Shown piece after piece: positions 17,895-27,922 of a DNA stretch of 64,000 nt. The notes under the pieces are model-generated. The model ran no database searches. It had not been told where the DNA came from and saw only the letters and a list, made by a program, of their open reading frames with translations. Position numbers and translations under genes: made by a program. This DNA is from Mycobacterium xenopi (lineage in GTDB: Bacteria; Actinomycetota; Actinomycetes; Mycobacteriales; Mycobacteriaceae). The stretch lies in NCBI RefSeq assembly GCF_009936235.1, contig NZ_AP022314.1, forward strand, positions 3,410,001 to 3,474,000, given 5' to 3'. The stretch's first letter is position 1. Each line of letters begins with the position of its first letter.

Positions 17895-18482
17895 TCACCT
17901 CGCCGGACCGCTCAGTTCGGCGAATTCCAGCCGGGTGTCGCCGTAAACGCGGTGCTGCCACGGCAACCAACCGGACGGCCAGCTCAGCGGCGTGCTGGCG
18001 GCGGCCCGCTCCACCGCCGCCACGGTTCCCGCGCTCGCCCACCCGTGGGCGGTCAGGGCGCCCAACACCGCCTCGATTTCGCCGGTGTCGACGTCATAGG
18101 GCGGATCCGCCAGCACCAGGTCCACCGGGTGCTCGGCCTCGACACTCACAGCCGCCGCCACCGGGCAGCGGCGCAGTGTCGCCCCGGGCAGGCCGACGGC
18201 CTCGATGTTGCGGGCCAGCACGGCCGCGGTCCGCTGATCCGACTCGACGAACAGGGCCGACGCGGCACCGCGTGATAACGCCTCCAGCCCCAGCGCGCCG
18301 GAACCGGCGTACAGATCGAGCACCGACAGGCCGGCCAGCTCCAGCCGCGCGGTCAAGATGCTGAACAACGACTCGCGCACCCGGTCGGTGGTCGGTCGTG
18401 TTCCCCGCGGCGGGATCGCGAGGCGCCGGCCGCGTGCCGTTCCGGCGATGATCCGCGTCAGTTCACCACCACCGCACGTCAC
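17895..18482 (-). CDS. rsmD: 16S rRNA guanine-N2 methyltransferase RsmD
   Basis: A SAM-dependent Rossmann-fold methyltransferase for 16S rRNA G966. Motif I is LDLYAGSGALGLEALSRGA and the catalytic motif IV is LADPPYD. The family segment RGTRPTTDRVRESLF is near the N-terminus. 195 residues from a GTG start; homologues may begin a few codons later at LTRIIAG. In M. tuberculosis the pyruvate carboxylase gene sits just upstream; here the VKOR gene follows instead, 13 bases away. Confidence 0.93.
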   Translation of the reverse strand: MTCGGGELTRIIAGTARGRRLAIPPRGTRPTTDRVRESLFSILTARLELAGLSVLDLYAGSGALGLEALSRGAASALFVESDQRTAAVLARNIEAVGLPGATLRRCPVAAAVSVEAEHPVDLVLADPPYDVDTGEIEAVLGALTAHGWASAGTVAAVERAAASTPLSWPSGWLPWQHRVYGDTRLEFAELSGPAR

Positions 18483-18495
18483 CGCCTTAGCCGGG

Positions 18496-19128
18496 CTAGA
18501 AGAGTGTCGACCAGTAGTCCCAAAACCGCACCAGGATCAGCAGGATGACTGCGGTGAACCACAGCGTGGTGATCGACCACCGCCACCGGTAGAGCGTCAG
18601 CGCCGCGCCGACACCGCTCCCCTGGGCCGGGCCAAACGCGATCGACGCGACTACCACGAGCAGTGGGATGGTGACCGCCCAAACCACCATGCAGTAGGGG
18701 CACAGCGCGCCGATGCGATACAGGCTTTGGAATATCAGCCAGTGCACGAACCCGGCACCAGCCAGTGTGGCGGCAGCCAGTGCGATCCAATACCACTGCG
18801 GCAATGGCACTTTCGTCACGGCCAGCACGCCGGTGACGACGACCACCGTGAACGCGGCGATACCGATCAGCGGATTGGGAAATCCCAGCAGCGACGCCTG
18901 CGGCGTCGCCATCACCGACCCGCACGACACCACCGGGTTGAGGTTGCACGACGGCACATACGACGGGTTGGTCAGGGTCTTGATCTTTTCCACCGTCAGC
19001 GTCACCGAGGCGACCAACCCGATGACCCCGGCGATTAGCACCCACCACGCGCTGGGCAACGCCACCGACGGCGCGGCTGCCTGCCCGCCGGGCGGCTGGA
19101 CGGGTTGCGCCGACACGGTAACTGTCAC
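18496..19128 (-). CDS. VKOR-family disulfide-bond reoxidase
   Basis: An integral membrane quinone-linked thiol oxidase of the vitamin K epoxide reductase family. In actinobacteria it reoxidises DsbA in place of DsbB. The active-site pair is CPYC (Cys143, Cys146), and the loop pair is Cys61 and Cys69 in SCNLNPVVSCG. About five membrane segments in 210 residues. Its start overlaps the stop of the DsbA-like gene by four bases, so the oxidase and its substrate are made together. Confidence 0.93.
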   Translation of the reverse strand: MTVTVSAQPVQPPGGQAAAPSVALPSAWWVLIAGVIGLVASVTLTVEKIKTLTNPSYVPSCNLNPVVSCGSVMATPQASLLGFPNPLIGIAAFTVVVVTGVLAVTKVPLPQWYWIALAAATLAGAGFVHWLIFQSLYRIGALCPYCMVVWAVTIPLLVVVASIAFGPAQGSGVGAALTLYRWRWSITTLWFTAVILLILVRFWDYWSTLF

Positions 19129-19880
19129 GACGCGGCTGGTGCCGCGGCCGCGTCAAGGCCCGGCACGTCGCCGACAATCTCTTTGATCTTGGCGACCAGC
19201 GCCTCAGGCGTTGACGGTTCGTAGTCCTGGCCATTGATCCGGATCGTCGGGGTGGCGTGAATACCTGTGGCCGAGGCCATGCCGTCGACCCTCGGCACGT
19301 ACTTGCCGCTGTTGATGCAATCGGGGACCTTGCCCACCACCCCGGCTTCACGGGCAATCTCGATCAGCCGCGCATTGTCGGGAAAAGTCGAGCCGGTTTC
19401 GGACGGCTGGAGGTTCTTGGTGAACAACGCGGTGTGGAAACGCCGGAACGCGTCGATGGATTCGTCGGCGACGCAGTAGGCCGCCGCCCCGGCTCGCGAC
19501 GAATAGTTGTCATTGCGCGCACTGTCGAGGATGCCGACCATGTAGTAGTCGGCGGCGATGGCGCCGCTGTCGATGAGTTTGGACACCGTCGGCCCGAACG
19601 TGCGCTCGAAATTACCGCACGCCGGGCACAAGAAGTCCTCGTAGAACGCGACCACGGCCTTGGGGTCTTTGGTGCCGTCCTTGGTGATCAGCTTGCTCGA
19701 CGTCACCCGCACCGGCTGGCCGGGGGCGGGCTTGTGGCCGTGGGTCAGCACGATATACAGCACGAGGCCGACCGCGAAGATCACCACGATCCCCGTCAGC
19801 CCGATCTGGATCAACAGGTTGCGCCTGCGATCGGCTGCCTTCAAGTCGTAGCGCGCGGGACGGTTAGGTTTGCTGGCCAC
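19125..19880 (-). CDS. Membrane-anchored DsbA-like thiol oxidase
   Basis: 251 residues with a cytosolic basic N-terminus, one membrane segment (about 22-46) and an extracytoplasmic thioredoxin-fold domain. Active site FLCPACGN (Cys85, Cys88) and the cis-Pro loop HATPTIRING. A second cysteine pair (Cys136, Cys188) could form a structural disulfide, as reported for the M. tuberculosis homologue Rv2969c. Introduces disulfides into exported proteins; its reoxidase is the adjacent VKOR. First gene of this transcript. Confidence 0.93.
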   Translation of the reverse strand: MASKPNRPARYDLKAADRRRNLLIQIGLTGIVVIFAVGLVLYIVLTHGHKPAPGQPVRVTSSKLITKDGTKDPKAVVAFYEDFLCPACGNFERTFGPTVSKLIDSGAIAADYYMVGILDSARNDNYSSRAGAAAYCVADESIDAFRRFHTALFTKNLQPSETGSTFPDNARLIEIAREAGVVGKVPDCINSGKYVPRVDGMASATGIHATPTIRINGQDYEPSTPEALVAKIKEIVGDVPGLDAAAAPAAS

Positions 19881-19937
19881 AGGTTCGCGGATCCTCCGGT
19901 TGGCGGCTTGGCGCCTCTAGAGTACCGGCGGGCAGGC

Positions 19938-21030
<1,093 letters not shown>

Positions 21031-21032
<2 letters not shown>

Positions 21033-21864
21033 GACTGCTCCCCTCGTCACCCTGAACGACGGTCATTCGATCCCCGCAGTCGGGTTCGGCGTATTCAAGA
21101 TTCCACCCGAACAGACCGAACAGGCTGTCCGCGCGGCGTTGCGAGCCGGCTACCGGCACATCGACACCGCGGCAATGTACAACAACGAACGCGAGACCGG
21201 TCGGGCGGTTGCCGACTCGGGCATCCCAAGGGACCAGATCTATCTGGTCACCAAGCTGTGGAACGCCGACCAGGGCTACGACAGCACTCTGGCGGCGTTC
21301 GACGCCAGCATGGCACGGCTGGGCGTCGACTATCTCGACCTATATCTGATCCACTGGCCACTGCCTGCGGCGGGCAAGTTCGTCGACACCTTCAAGGCGT
21401 TCGTGCACCTGCGCGACCAAGGCCGGGTCCGGTCGATCGGGGTCAGCAATTTCGAACCTGAGCACCTGAAGGTCCTCATCGACGCCACCGGCATCGTTCC
21501 CGCCGTCAATCAAGTCGAGTTGCATCCGCGATTTCCCCAGACCGCATTGCGTGAGGTGCATGCCCAGCTCGGCATCGCCACCGAGGCGTGGGCGCCGCTC
21601 GGGCAGGGCTCGCTGCTGACTCACCCGACGGTCACCGCGGTCGCCGAGGCCTGTGGCCGCACACCGGCACAAGTGCTGATTAGGTGGCACATCCAGCTCG
21701 GTAATATCGTGATCCCCAAGTCGGTGAACCCGGCACGGATTGCGAGTAATTTCGACGTGTTCGATTTCGAACTCAGTGCGGACCAGATGGCGTCGATCTG
21801 CTCGCTCGATGACGGAACCCGGCTTGGCCCTGATCCACGAACCTTCAATTTCACAGGCAGGTGA
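21031..21864 (+). CDS. Aldo-keto reductase (first of a tandem pair)
   Basis: A 277-residue NADPH-dependent AKR of the 2,5-diketo-gluconate reductase-like group. The catalytic tetrad is complete: Asp45 and Tyr50 (YRHIDTAAMY), Lys75 (LVTKLW) and His108 (YLIHWPL). The C-terminal NADPH phosphate-binding segment is IPKSVNPARIASNFDVFDF. It starts at the CATG shared with lipN. The stop is directly followed by the ATG of the second AKR. M. tuberculosis has only one AKR (Rv2971) at this position; M. smegmatis has two, as I recall. Confidence 0.93.
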
Positions 21865-22722
21865 ATGACGTTGACTGGCAGCGCCGCTGAGCGTTCTTTG
21901 ATCCCCTCGGTAACGCTCAATGACGAGAACACGATGCCAGTGCTCGGCGTCGGTGTCGCGGAATTGTCCGACACCGAGACGGAACGCGCAGTGTCGGCGG
22001 CGCTGGAAATCGGCTGCAGGCTGATCGATACCGCAGCGGCATACGGCAACGAAGCCGCCGTCGGACGCGCGATTGCCGCGTCTGGCATCCCCCGGGCCGA
22101 AATTTTCGTCACCACCAAGTTGGCCACCCCCGACCAAGGGTTCACTAGCTCACAGGAGGCGTGCAAAGCAAGCCTGGACCGGCTCGGTCTGGACTATGTC
22201 GACCTTTTCCTGATCCATTGGCCGGCCCCACAGCTCGGCAAGTATGTGGACAGCTTTGGCGGCATGATCCAGTCCCGGGGTGACGGCTACGCCCGCTCGA
22301 TCGGCGTTTCGAACTTCACCGAGGAACATTTGTCGACGGTGATCGACCTGACCTTCTTCACGCCCGCGGTCAACCAAGTGGAGCTGCACCCGTTGCTCAA
22401 CCAGGCCGAGCTGCGCAAGGCCAACGCTGAGCACAACGTGGTCACCCAGGCCTATAGTCCGCTGGCCCTTGGCCGTCTGCTGGACAACCCGACGGTGACC
22501 TCCGTGGCCGCCGAATACGGGCGGACCCCGGCGCAGGTGTTGCTGCGCTGGAACGTGCAACTGGGCAATTCGGTCGTCTTCCGCTCCGGCAAACCCGAAC
22601 GCATCGCAAGCAACCTCGACATCTTCGACTTCGAGTTAGCCGCCGAGCACATGGACGCGCTCAGCGGCCTCAACGACGGCACCCGCGTGCGCGAGGACCC
22701 GTTGACCTACACGGACACCTAA
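21865..22722 (+). CDS. Aldo-keto reductase, Rv2971-like (second of a tandem pair)
   Basis: 285 residues; the closer match of the pair to M. tuberculosis Rv2971. Tetrad Asp55, Tyr60 (CRLIDTAAAY), Lys85 (VTTKLATPDQGF) and His118 (FLIHWPAP). The cofactor segment is VVFRSGKPERIASNLDIFDF. The ATG abuts the upstream TGA (TGAATG), so it is translationally coupled to the first AKR. Likely reduces reactive dicarbonyls or aldehydes; the physiological substrate is unknown. An inverted repeat follows the stop by five bases. Confidence 0.94.
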   Translation: MTLTGSAAERSLIPSVTLNDENTMPVLGVGVAELSDTETERAVSAALEIGCRLIDTAAAYGNEAAVGRAIAASGIPRAEIFVTTKLATPDQGFTSSQEACKASLDRLGLDYVDLFLIHWPAPQLGKYVDSFGGMIQSRGDGYARSIGVSNFTEEHLSTVIDLTFFTPAVNQVELHPLLNQAELRKANAEHNVVTQAYSPLALGRLLDNPTVTSVAAEYGRTPAQVLLRWNVQLGNSVVFRSGKPERIASNLDIFDFELAAEHMDALSGLNDGTRVREDPLTYTDT

Positions 22723-22727
22723 AGACG

Positions 22728-22787
22728 GCGAGCAGACGCAAAAGCGCACATTTACGGCCGCATTCGGGGGATTTCGTGTCTGCTCGC
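22728..22787. terminator. Inverted repeat between convergent genes
   Basis: GCGAGCAGACGC at 22728-22739 faces GTGTCTGCTCGC at 22776-22787 (11 of 12 pairs), with a 36-base loop, filling the 73-base gap between the AKR and HNH genes that converge here. The arms are copies of the CGAGCAGACGCAAA intergenic word. It could act as a bidirectional terminator or an mRNA end-protecting stem, but there is no clear U-tract. Confidence 0.5.
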
Positions 22788-22795
22788 GCTGAGGG

Positions 22796-23506
22796 TTATC
22801 CGGTGGGGCAGGTGGCGGCGGCACGGTGCAACACGTCGGCGGATGGCTGGTCGACGGGCAACGCGTAACCGCGCAGTACGGCGACGTACTGGACGGCGTA
22901 CTGGCACCAGAACGCGGTGTTGGGCGGCATCCAGAGGGCCGGCTGCGAATCAGCCTTGTCCTCGTTCGCCTGTCCCGACACGGCTAGGAGGTTGGCCGGA
23001 TCGTTGGCAAAGCGCAACCGTTGCGGATACGGCCAGTTGTAGGCGCCCATATCCCACGCCAGCGCCAGCGGGACGATGTGGTCGATTTGCACGGACTGAC
23101 CCACCCGCGCGCCGCGCTGGAAGTGGATGGTCGCGTTGGTGTACGGGTCGTGCAGCGTCCCTGTGGCCACCGCCTCGGGGCAGCGTTTGATCGACACATA
23201 GGTCTTGTCGGTCAGGTCGCGGTTGAGGATGTCGTCGCGAGTGTCGCAGCCATTGTGGCCCCCGGGCGCATCGTTGTCGTCGTCCCAGGCATCTCCGAAC
23301 GCGGCCCGGCGGTAGTCGTAGCGATGGATTCTGGCCGGCACCACCGTGATTCCGGCCAACACGTCGGTGCCGGGTTGCAAGGTCGGAACGTCGGCACGCG
23401 CGGCGAATTCCTTCGCGCGATCTCCAGCCGACGACGTCACCTGATAGGCGACCACAACGGCGATCGCGGCAACCACCGAAAGCCAGAGCAACGCTTTCTT
23501 ATTCAC
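22796..23506 (-). CDS. Exported HNH/DUF1524-family protein
   Basis: 236 residues with an N-terminal signal or anchor (residues 4-25) and a C-terminal HNH-like nuclease region. QIDHIVPLALAWDMGA supplies the catalytic Asp-His pair, and FANDPANLLAVSGQANEDKA supplies the Asn-containing helix. It resembles M. tuberculosis Rv2972c. Several cysteines outside the core could form disulfides, consistent with export. The GTG start overlaps the stop of the MIRU frame downstream of recG. Whether it has nuclease activity, and on what, is unknown. Confidence 0.85.
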   Translation of the reverse strand: MNKKALLWLSVVAAIAVVVAYQVTSSAGDRAKEFAARADVPTLQPGTDVLAGITVVPARIHRYDYRRAAFGDAWDDDNDAPGGHNGCDTRDDILNRDLTDKTYVSIKRCPEAVATGTLHDPYTNATIHFQRGARVGQSVQIDHIVPLALAWDMGAYNWPYPQRLRFANDPANLLAVSGQANEDKADSQPALWMPPNTAFWCQYAVQYVAVLRGYALPVDQPSADVLHRAAATCPTG

Positions 23507-23556
23507 AAGCGTCGCGCCTCCTCATCGCTACGCTTTGCATCGTCGCCGGCGCGTTC
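23503..23556 (-). repeat. MIRU element between recG and the HNH gene
   Basis: An 18-codon frame reading ERAGDDAKRSDEEARRL, with its TGA overlapping the next gene's start as GTGA. It is the same length and pattern as the other two MIRU copies, but its first codon is GAA rather than a start, so the short peptide is probably not made independently. It overlaps the recG TGA. GAGGAGG provides a ribosome binding site for the HNH gene. Confidence 0.85.
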
Positions 23557-25777
23557 ATGCCTTGTCCAGGTACTCGACGCGTTCGGTGGTGGTGAATGGC
23601 GCTGCCAGCAGTGTCAGTCCGGGATGGCCAGGATCCTCGTCGTAAATCCGCTCGGACACGTCCCGTGCGGTTTCGATGATCTCTCGATGCTCGGCCAGCG
23701 ACAACAGGCGCAACGTGATGGCACGACCAGATTGTGTGCGGCCCAACACATCTCCCTCGCGGCGCTCCTTCAGGTCGAGGTCGGCCAAGGCGAATCCGTC
23801 CAGGGTTTGAGCGACCGCGCGCAGTCGAGTGCCCGCCCGCGAATCCGGGGAGACCCAGCTCACCAGCAGGCACACGCTCGGGTGCGCGCCTCGGCCGATG
23901 CGACCGCGCAGCTGATGCAATTGGCTGATGCCGAACCGGTCGGCGTCCATGATCAGCATTACCGTGGCGTTGGGCACGTCGACACCAACTTCGATGACGG
24001 TGGTGCAGACCAGCACGTCGATATCGCCAGCGCGAAATGCCGCCATGACGGCATCTTTATCTTCCGCCGGCAGCCGCCCATGCATGAGACCGAGCCTCAG
24101 GCCGGCCAATTCACGGCTACGTAGCCGCGCGAACAGGTCGACCGCGGTGGCCGAAGGTCGGCCGCTCTCTTCAGTCTGGCCAGGGTCATCGGTCTCGTCG
24201 ATCCGTGGCGCTACCACATAGGCCTGGCGTCCGGCCGAGACCTCCTCGATGATGCGCTGCCAGGCACGGTCCAGCCATGTCGGCTTGTCATTGACGAAAA
24301 TCGCGGTCGTAGTGATCGGCTGGCGGCCACGCGGAAGTTCACGCAATGTCGAGGTTTCCAAGTCGCCGTAGACGGTAAGCGCAACGGTCCGAGGTATCGG
24401 TGTTGCGGTCATCACTAGCAGATGCGGTGTAATGCCGGCAGGGGCCTTGGCCCGCAACTGATCTCGCTGCTCCACTCCGAAACGATGCTGTTCGTCGACA
24501 ACTACCATACCCAGCCGGTGGAACTCCACGGCATCTTGCAGAAGCGCGTGCGTGCCGACCACGATACCCGCCTGCCCGCTGGTAATTTCGGCTCGCACCT
24601 GTTTCTTCTGCGCAGGAGACATCGAGCCGGTGAGCATCGCCACCCGCGTCGCGTTCTCAGCGCCCCCCAGCTGCCCGCCCATTGCCAGCGGCCCCAACAC
24701 CTCGTTTATCGATAGAACATGTTGTGCTGCAAGTACTTCTGTCGGTGCCAGCAGTGCGCACTGGTATCCGGCGTCGACCATCTGCAGCATGGCCAGGACC
24801 GCCACGATCGTTTTCCCTGAACCGACCTCACCCTGCAACAACCGGTTCATCGGGCGGGTCGCTGCGAGTTCGCGACGCAACACCTCGAGCACCTCACGCT
24901 GACCGACGGTGAGTTCAAATGGCAGCTGCTGCAACAGTTCTTGTGCCAAACCGTCGGACCGGGGCGGTGCCGAAGGACCGGATTCGGAGAGTTCACCGTG
25001 CCTGCGAGTCACCAACGCCCATTGCAGGCCGACGGCTTCGTCGAAAGTCAGCCGCTGGCGGGCCCGTTGGCGTTCGCTTTCGCTTTCCGAGAGGTGTATC
25101 GCGTGCAACGCCTGGTCTTCGGAGATCAAACCGTACTCGGCGACAACCGACTCCGGCAGCGGGTCGGGTACCGGGTCTAGCACGGCGAGTACTTGCCGCA
25201 CACATGCGTAGATGTCCCAACTTTGCACTTTTGTGCTGGCCGGATAGATCGGGTAGAAGGCCCGTTCGAACGCCGACTGCAGCACCTCGCCGCTGATTTT
25301 CTTCGAGGCGTGGGCAATCGAGCGCAGCGACTTGCTGCCGTGGTCCTTGCCGTCCGGAGAGTTCAATATCAGGAAATCGGGATGCGTAAGCTGCATGGTG
25401 CCCCGGAAATAGCTCACCTCCCCGGACAGCATGATCCGGGTTCCTTTGGCGAGCTGGTCTACGAACCACTGCTTGACGTTGAAAAACGTCGCGGTCACCC
25501 GGTTGCGGCCAGAACCGATCGTGATGACCAGGTACTTCTCCTTCGGACGTTTCTTCATCGGGCGCGACACCGCGCCGGTGACGGTGTCGACGAGCGTGAT
25601 GTGCTCGCCCGCCGGCGGCCGCTCGTCGCCGACACCGCGCACCGCCGCGCCCTCGACGTAGGTGCGCGGATAGTGGCGAAGCAAATCCTGAACCGTGCGG
25701 ATGCCGAATGCCTCGTCGAGCGGGTCGGCCGATTTCGCCCCCAGGACGTAATCCAGCCGGTCGGTCAGCGCCACCAC
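23555..25777 (-). CDS. recG: ATP-dependent DNA helicase RecG
   Basis: A branch-migrating helicase for stalled forks and recombination intermediates. The N-terminal wedge/OB domain (about 55-150) holds RVTATFFNVKQWF. The helicase core has GEVGSGKTIVAVLAML (Walker A), VVDEQHRFGVEQR (motif II, DEQH), MTATPIPRTVAL (motif III) and QLRGRIGRGAHPSVC (motif VI). The TRG-like region follows (LKERREGDVLGRTQSG). 740 residues, full length. It starts two bases after the FakA-like gene stop. Confidence 0.97.
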   Translation of the reverse strand: MVALTDRLDYVLGAKSADPLDEAFGIRTVQDLLRHYPRTYVEGAAVRGVGDERPPAGEHITLVDTVTGAVSRPMKKRPKEKYLVITIGSGRNRVTATFFNVKQWFVDQLAKGTRIMLSGEVSYFRGTMQLTHPDFLILNSPDGKDHGSKSLRSIAHASKKISGEVLQSAFERAFYPIYPASTKVQSWDIYACVRQVLAVLDPVPDPLPESVVAEYGLISEDQALHAIHLSESESERQRARQRLTFDEAVGLQWALVTRRHGELSESGPSAPPRSDGLAQELLQQLPFELTVGQREVLEVLRRELAATRPMNRLLQGEVGSGKTIVAVLAMLQMVDAGYQCALLAPTEVLAAQHVLSINEVLGPLAMGGQLGGAENATRVAMLTGSMSPAQKKQVRAEITSGQAGIVVGTHALLQDAVEFHRLGMVVVDEQHRFGVEQRDQLRAKAPAGITPHLLVMTATPIPRTVALTVYGDLETSTLRELPRGRQPITTTAIFVNDKPTWLDRAWQRIIEEVSAGRQAYVVAPRIDETDDPGQTEESGRPSATAVDLFARLRSRELAGLRLGLMHGRLPAEDKDAVMAAFRAGDIDVLVCTTVIEVGVDVPNATVMLIMDADRFGISQLHQLRGRIGRGAHPSVCLLVSWVSPDSRAGTRLRAVAQTLDGFALADLDLKERREGDVLGRTQSGRAITLRLLSLAEHREIIETARDVSERIYDEDPGHPGLTLLAAPFTTTERVEYLDKA

Positions 25778-25779
25778 GG

Positions 25780-27486
25780 CTACTCGACCCCGATCAGAAG
25801 CGCGTCGCCGCGATGCCCGGTGCGGTAGCTCACCACCTCGGTGCCCGGATGATGGTCGTGCACATGGACTTTCATCGTGGATTCGACGACGGCGCCATCG
25901 GCATCCAAGCCTGCGCCGACCAACATGGTTACCAGCTCGCCACCGGCAGCCAGCAACAGATCGACCAGGCCGGTTGCCGCCGAGCCGATATCGTCGGCCA
26001 CGATCAACACCTCATCACCGGCGATACCTAAGCCGTCACCGGGCCGGCAAGGGCCGGCGAAGGTCAGTGCTTGCTCGGTGGCAACGCGCACCGACCCGTG
26101 TCGGGCGGCGCTGGCCGCGCGGGCCATGGTGTAGCCGTCGTCGACTGCCTGCCGCTCAGGGTCATGCACCGCGAGCGCGGCCAGCCCCTGCACCATCGAC
26201 CCGGTCGGCAGCGGCACCACGTCGATCCCCCAGCCGATGGCGGCGGTGCAGCCGGCCACGAGTTCTTCGGCGGCCACATAACCGTTGGGCAACACCATGA
26301 CCTGCGCAGCGCCGGTGTCCACCACTGCCCGCAACAGCTGCTGCGCGCTGACCGCGGTAGCGGGTTCGGCCGCCTCAGGGTCAGGCCGCAGCACGCAAGC
26401 GCCCTCGCCAGCGAACAGCTCCGCGGCACCGTCACCGTCGACAACAGCCAGAACCGCCCGCTCACGCGTCCAGCTGCCCGGCGGCAATCGGGTCGCTGCC
26501 CCGGTCAGCGCTGAGATCTGGATCCGGCGCGGCGTCCCGAACACCAGCCCGGCCTCGACGGCGGCGCCGGCGTCGTCGGTGTGGACATGAACCGAGTAGC
26601 CGCTGACCGCATCGGATGCCGAGGCCGCGATCGCCACCGAGTCACCGAGCTCGCCAAGCCGATCCCGCAGCGCATCAGCTCCGGCGGCGTCGCAGCCACC
26701 CAGCAAATACATGACCTCGAACTGCGGCGCTGGGATTTCGCGGGGGGCCTGGGCTGATAGCAGCCGCGGTGACGGCGCATACACCGTACGAGCCGGCGCC
26801 AGGCCGGTGATGGTCGCGCTGAACGCATCGAGAAGCACCAGCAGGCCGCGCCCGCCGGCGTCGACCACGCCGGCGTCGGCGAGAACGTTCAGCTGTTCGG
26901 GAGTCTTCTCCAGCGCCACGACCGCAGCGTCACCGGCGGCCGTAATCGCTTGTGCCAGCCCTTCTCCGTCGTCCGCGCACTGCTCGACAGCGTCGGCCGC
27001 GGCCTGCAGCACCGACACGATGGTGCCGGCGACCTCCTGCCCACCCATCGAGGCGACCACCAGGTCCACACCGTGGCGCAGCGCGGCCCCGAGCACGGCG
27101 GCGTCGATGTCGGGCAGTTCACCACCGGCCTCGGCGGCGGCCGTGGCCGTCACGTCGGCGATACCGCGCAGGATTTGCGAGAGAATAACTCCTGAGTTGC
27201 CGCGCGCGCCATGCAGCGCACCAGCAGAGAGGGCCGCCGCCACTCGGGCCACGTCTGCGGAACCGGATTTGAAGTTCGCGACCGCGTTGGCCTCAGCCAG
27301 CGCCGAGCGCATGGTGAACAGCATGTTGGTGCCGGTGTCGCCGTCGGCGATGGGAAACACGTTGAGCCGGTTGATCTCGTCGATGTGCATGATCAAGTCG
27401 CTGACGGCGGTGTGTGCCCAGTCGCGCAGTGCGAATGCGTCCAGGGGACGATCCGACCTAGCCACATCGGACACCACCTCGCACAC
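25780..27486 (-). CDS. DhaL/DegV-linked FakA-like kinase protein
   Basis: 568 residues resembling FakA/YloV: an N-terminal DhaL-type ATP domain (INRLNVFPIADGDTGTNM, and ARGNSGVILSQILRG), a middle domain, and a C-terminal domain. FakA phosphorylates fatty acids carried by a DegV-family FakB; no fakB is seen here. In M. tuberculosis H37Rv this locus is annotated as two pieces (Rv2974c and Rv2975c); here it is one intact frame. It is divergent from rpmB and in one transcript with recG. Confidence 0.87.
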   Translation of the reverse strand: MCEVVSDVARSDRPLDAFALRDWAHTAVSDLIMHIDEINRLNVFPIADGDTGTNMLFTMRSALAEANAVANFKSGSADVARVAAALSAGALHGARGNSGVILSQILRGIADVTATAAAEAGGELPDIDAAVLGAALRHGVDLVVASMGGQEVAGTIVSVLQAAADAVEQCADDGEGLAQAITAAGDAAVVALEKTPEQLNVLADAGVVDAGGRGLLVLLDAFSATITGLAPARTVYAPSPRLLSAQAPREIPAPQFEVMYLLGGCDAAGADALRDRLGELGDSVAIAASASDAVSGYSVHVHTDDAGAAVEAGLVFGTPRRIQISALTGAATRLPPGSWTRERAVLAVVDGDGAAELFAGEGACVLRPDPEAAEPATAVSAQQLLRAVVDTGAAQVMVLPNGYVAAEELVAGCTAAIGWGIDVVPLPTGSMVQGLAALAVHDPERQAVDDGYTMARAASAARHGSVRVATEQALTFAGPCRPGDGLGIAGDEVLIVADDIGSAATGLVDLLLAAGGELVTMLVGAGLDADGAVVESTMKVHVHDHHPGTEVVSYRTGHRGDALLIGVE

Positions 27487-27560
27487 CTCCTCTGGTGGCG
27501 CCAGCCTAGCGAGTTGAGCCGACAGGACAGGTCACACAGTATCGCCAGGTGTTGGTCGTT

Positions 27561-27590
27561 TTGGCGCATCGCCACGCCGCCGGTTATCCT
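27561..27590 (+). promoter_or_regulatory. Possible rpmB promoter
   Basis: TTGGCG at 27561-27566 and TATCCT at 27585-27590, 18 bases apart, resemble a SigA-type promoter 60-90 bases before rpmB. No operator is seen. The match is ordinary for GC-rich DNA, so confidence is low. Confidence 0.35.
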
Positions 27591-27652
27591 GGCCAAGTCG
27601 TCGGGTCACCCGTAGCCCGGTTGTTGGCCCCAAAGATTTGAGGAGTTTCGTC

Positions 27653-27847
27653 ATGGCCGCCGTCTGCGACATCTGCGGAAAGCGCCCCGGCTTCGGCAAA
27701 TCGGTGTCGCACTCGCACCGCAGGACCAGCCGGCGGTGGAACCCCAATATCCAGACCGTGCGCGCCGTTGCCCGTCCCGGCGGCAACAAGCAGCGGCTCA
27801 ACGTGTGCACGTCCTGCATGAAAGCCGGCAAGGTCGCCCGCGGCTAG
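27653..27847 (+). CDS. rpmB: 50S ribosomal protein L28, zinc-binding form
   Basis: 64 residues from MAAVCDICGKRPGFG, with GAGGAG 8 bases before the ATG; an upstream in-frame ATG has no ribosome binding site. L28 domain HSHRRTSRRWNPNIQTVR. Two CxxC pairs (CDIC and CTSC) make this the zinc-containing form; mycobacteria also carry cysteine-free paralogues elsewhere, used under zinc limitation. Divergent from the FakA-like gene. Confidence 0.95.
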   Translation: MAAVCDICGKRPGFGKSVSHSHRRTSRRWNPNIQTVRAVARPGGNKQRLNVCTSCMKAGKVARG

Positions 27848-27854
27848 CGGCTCA

Positions 27855-27868
27855 CGAGCAGACGCAAA
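27855..27868 (+). repeat. Short intergenic repeat, CGAGCAGACGCAAA copy 3
   Basis: Exact copy of the 14-base word at 5220-5233, lying seven bases after the rpmB stop in the gap before the convergent ung. There is no inverted partner here, unlike at 22728-22787. Confidence 0.55.
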
Positions 27869-27922
27869 CCAACCCACTCGCCCGGCGTGTCGCACGACGC
27901 CAGCCTCTGTTCGGCCGAGGAA

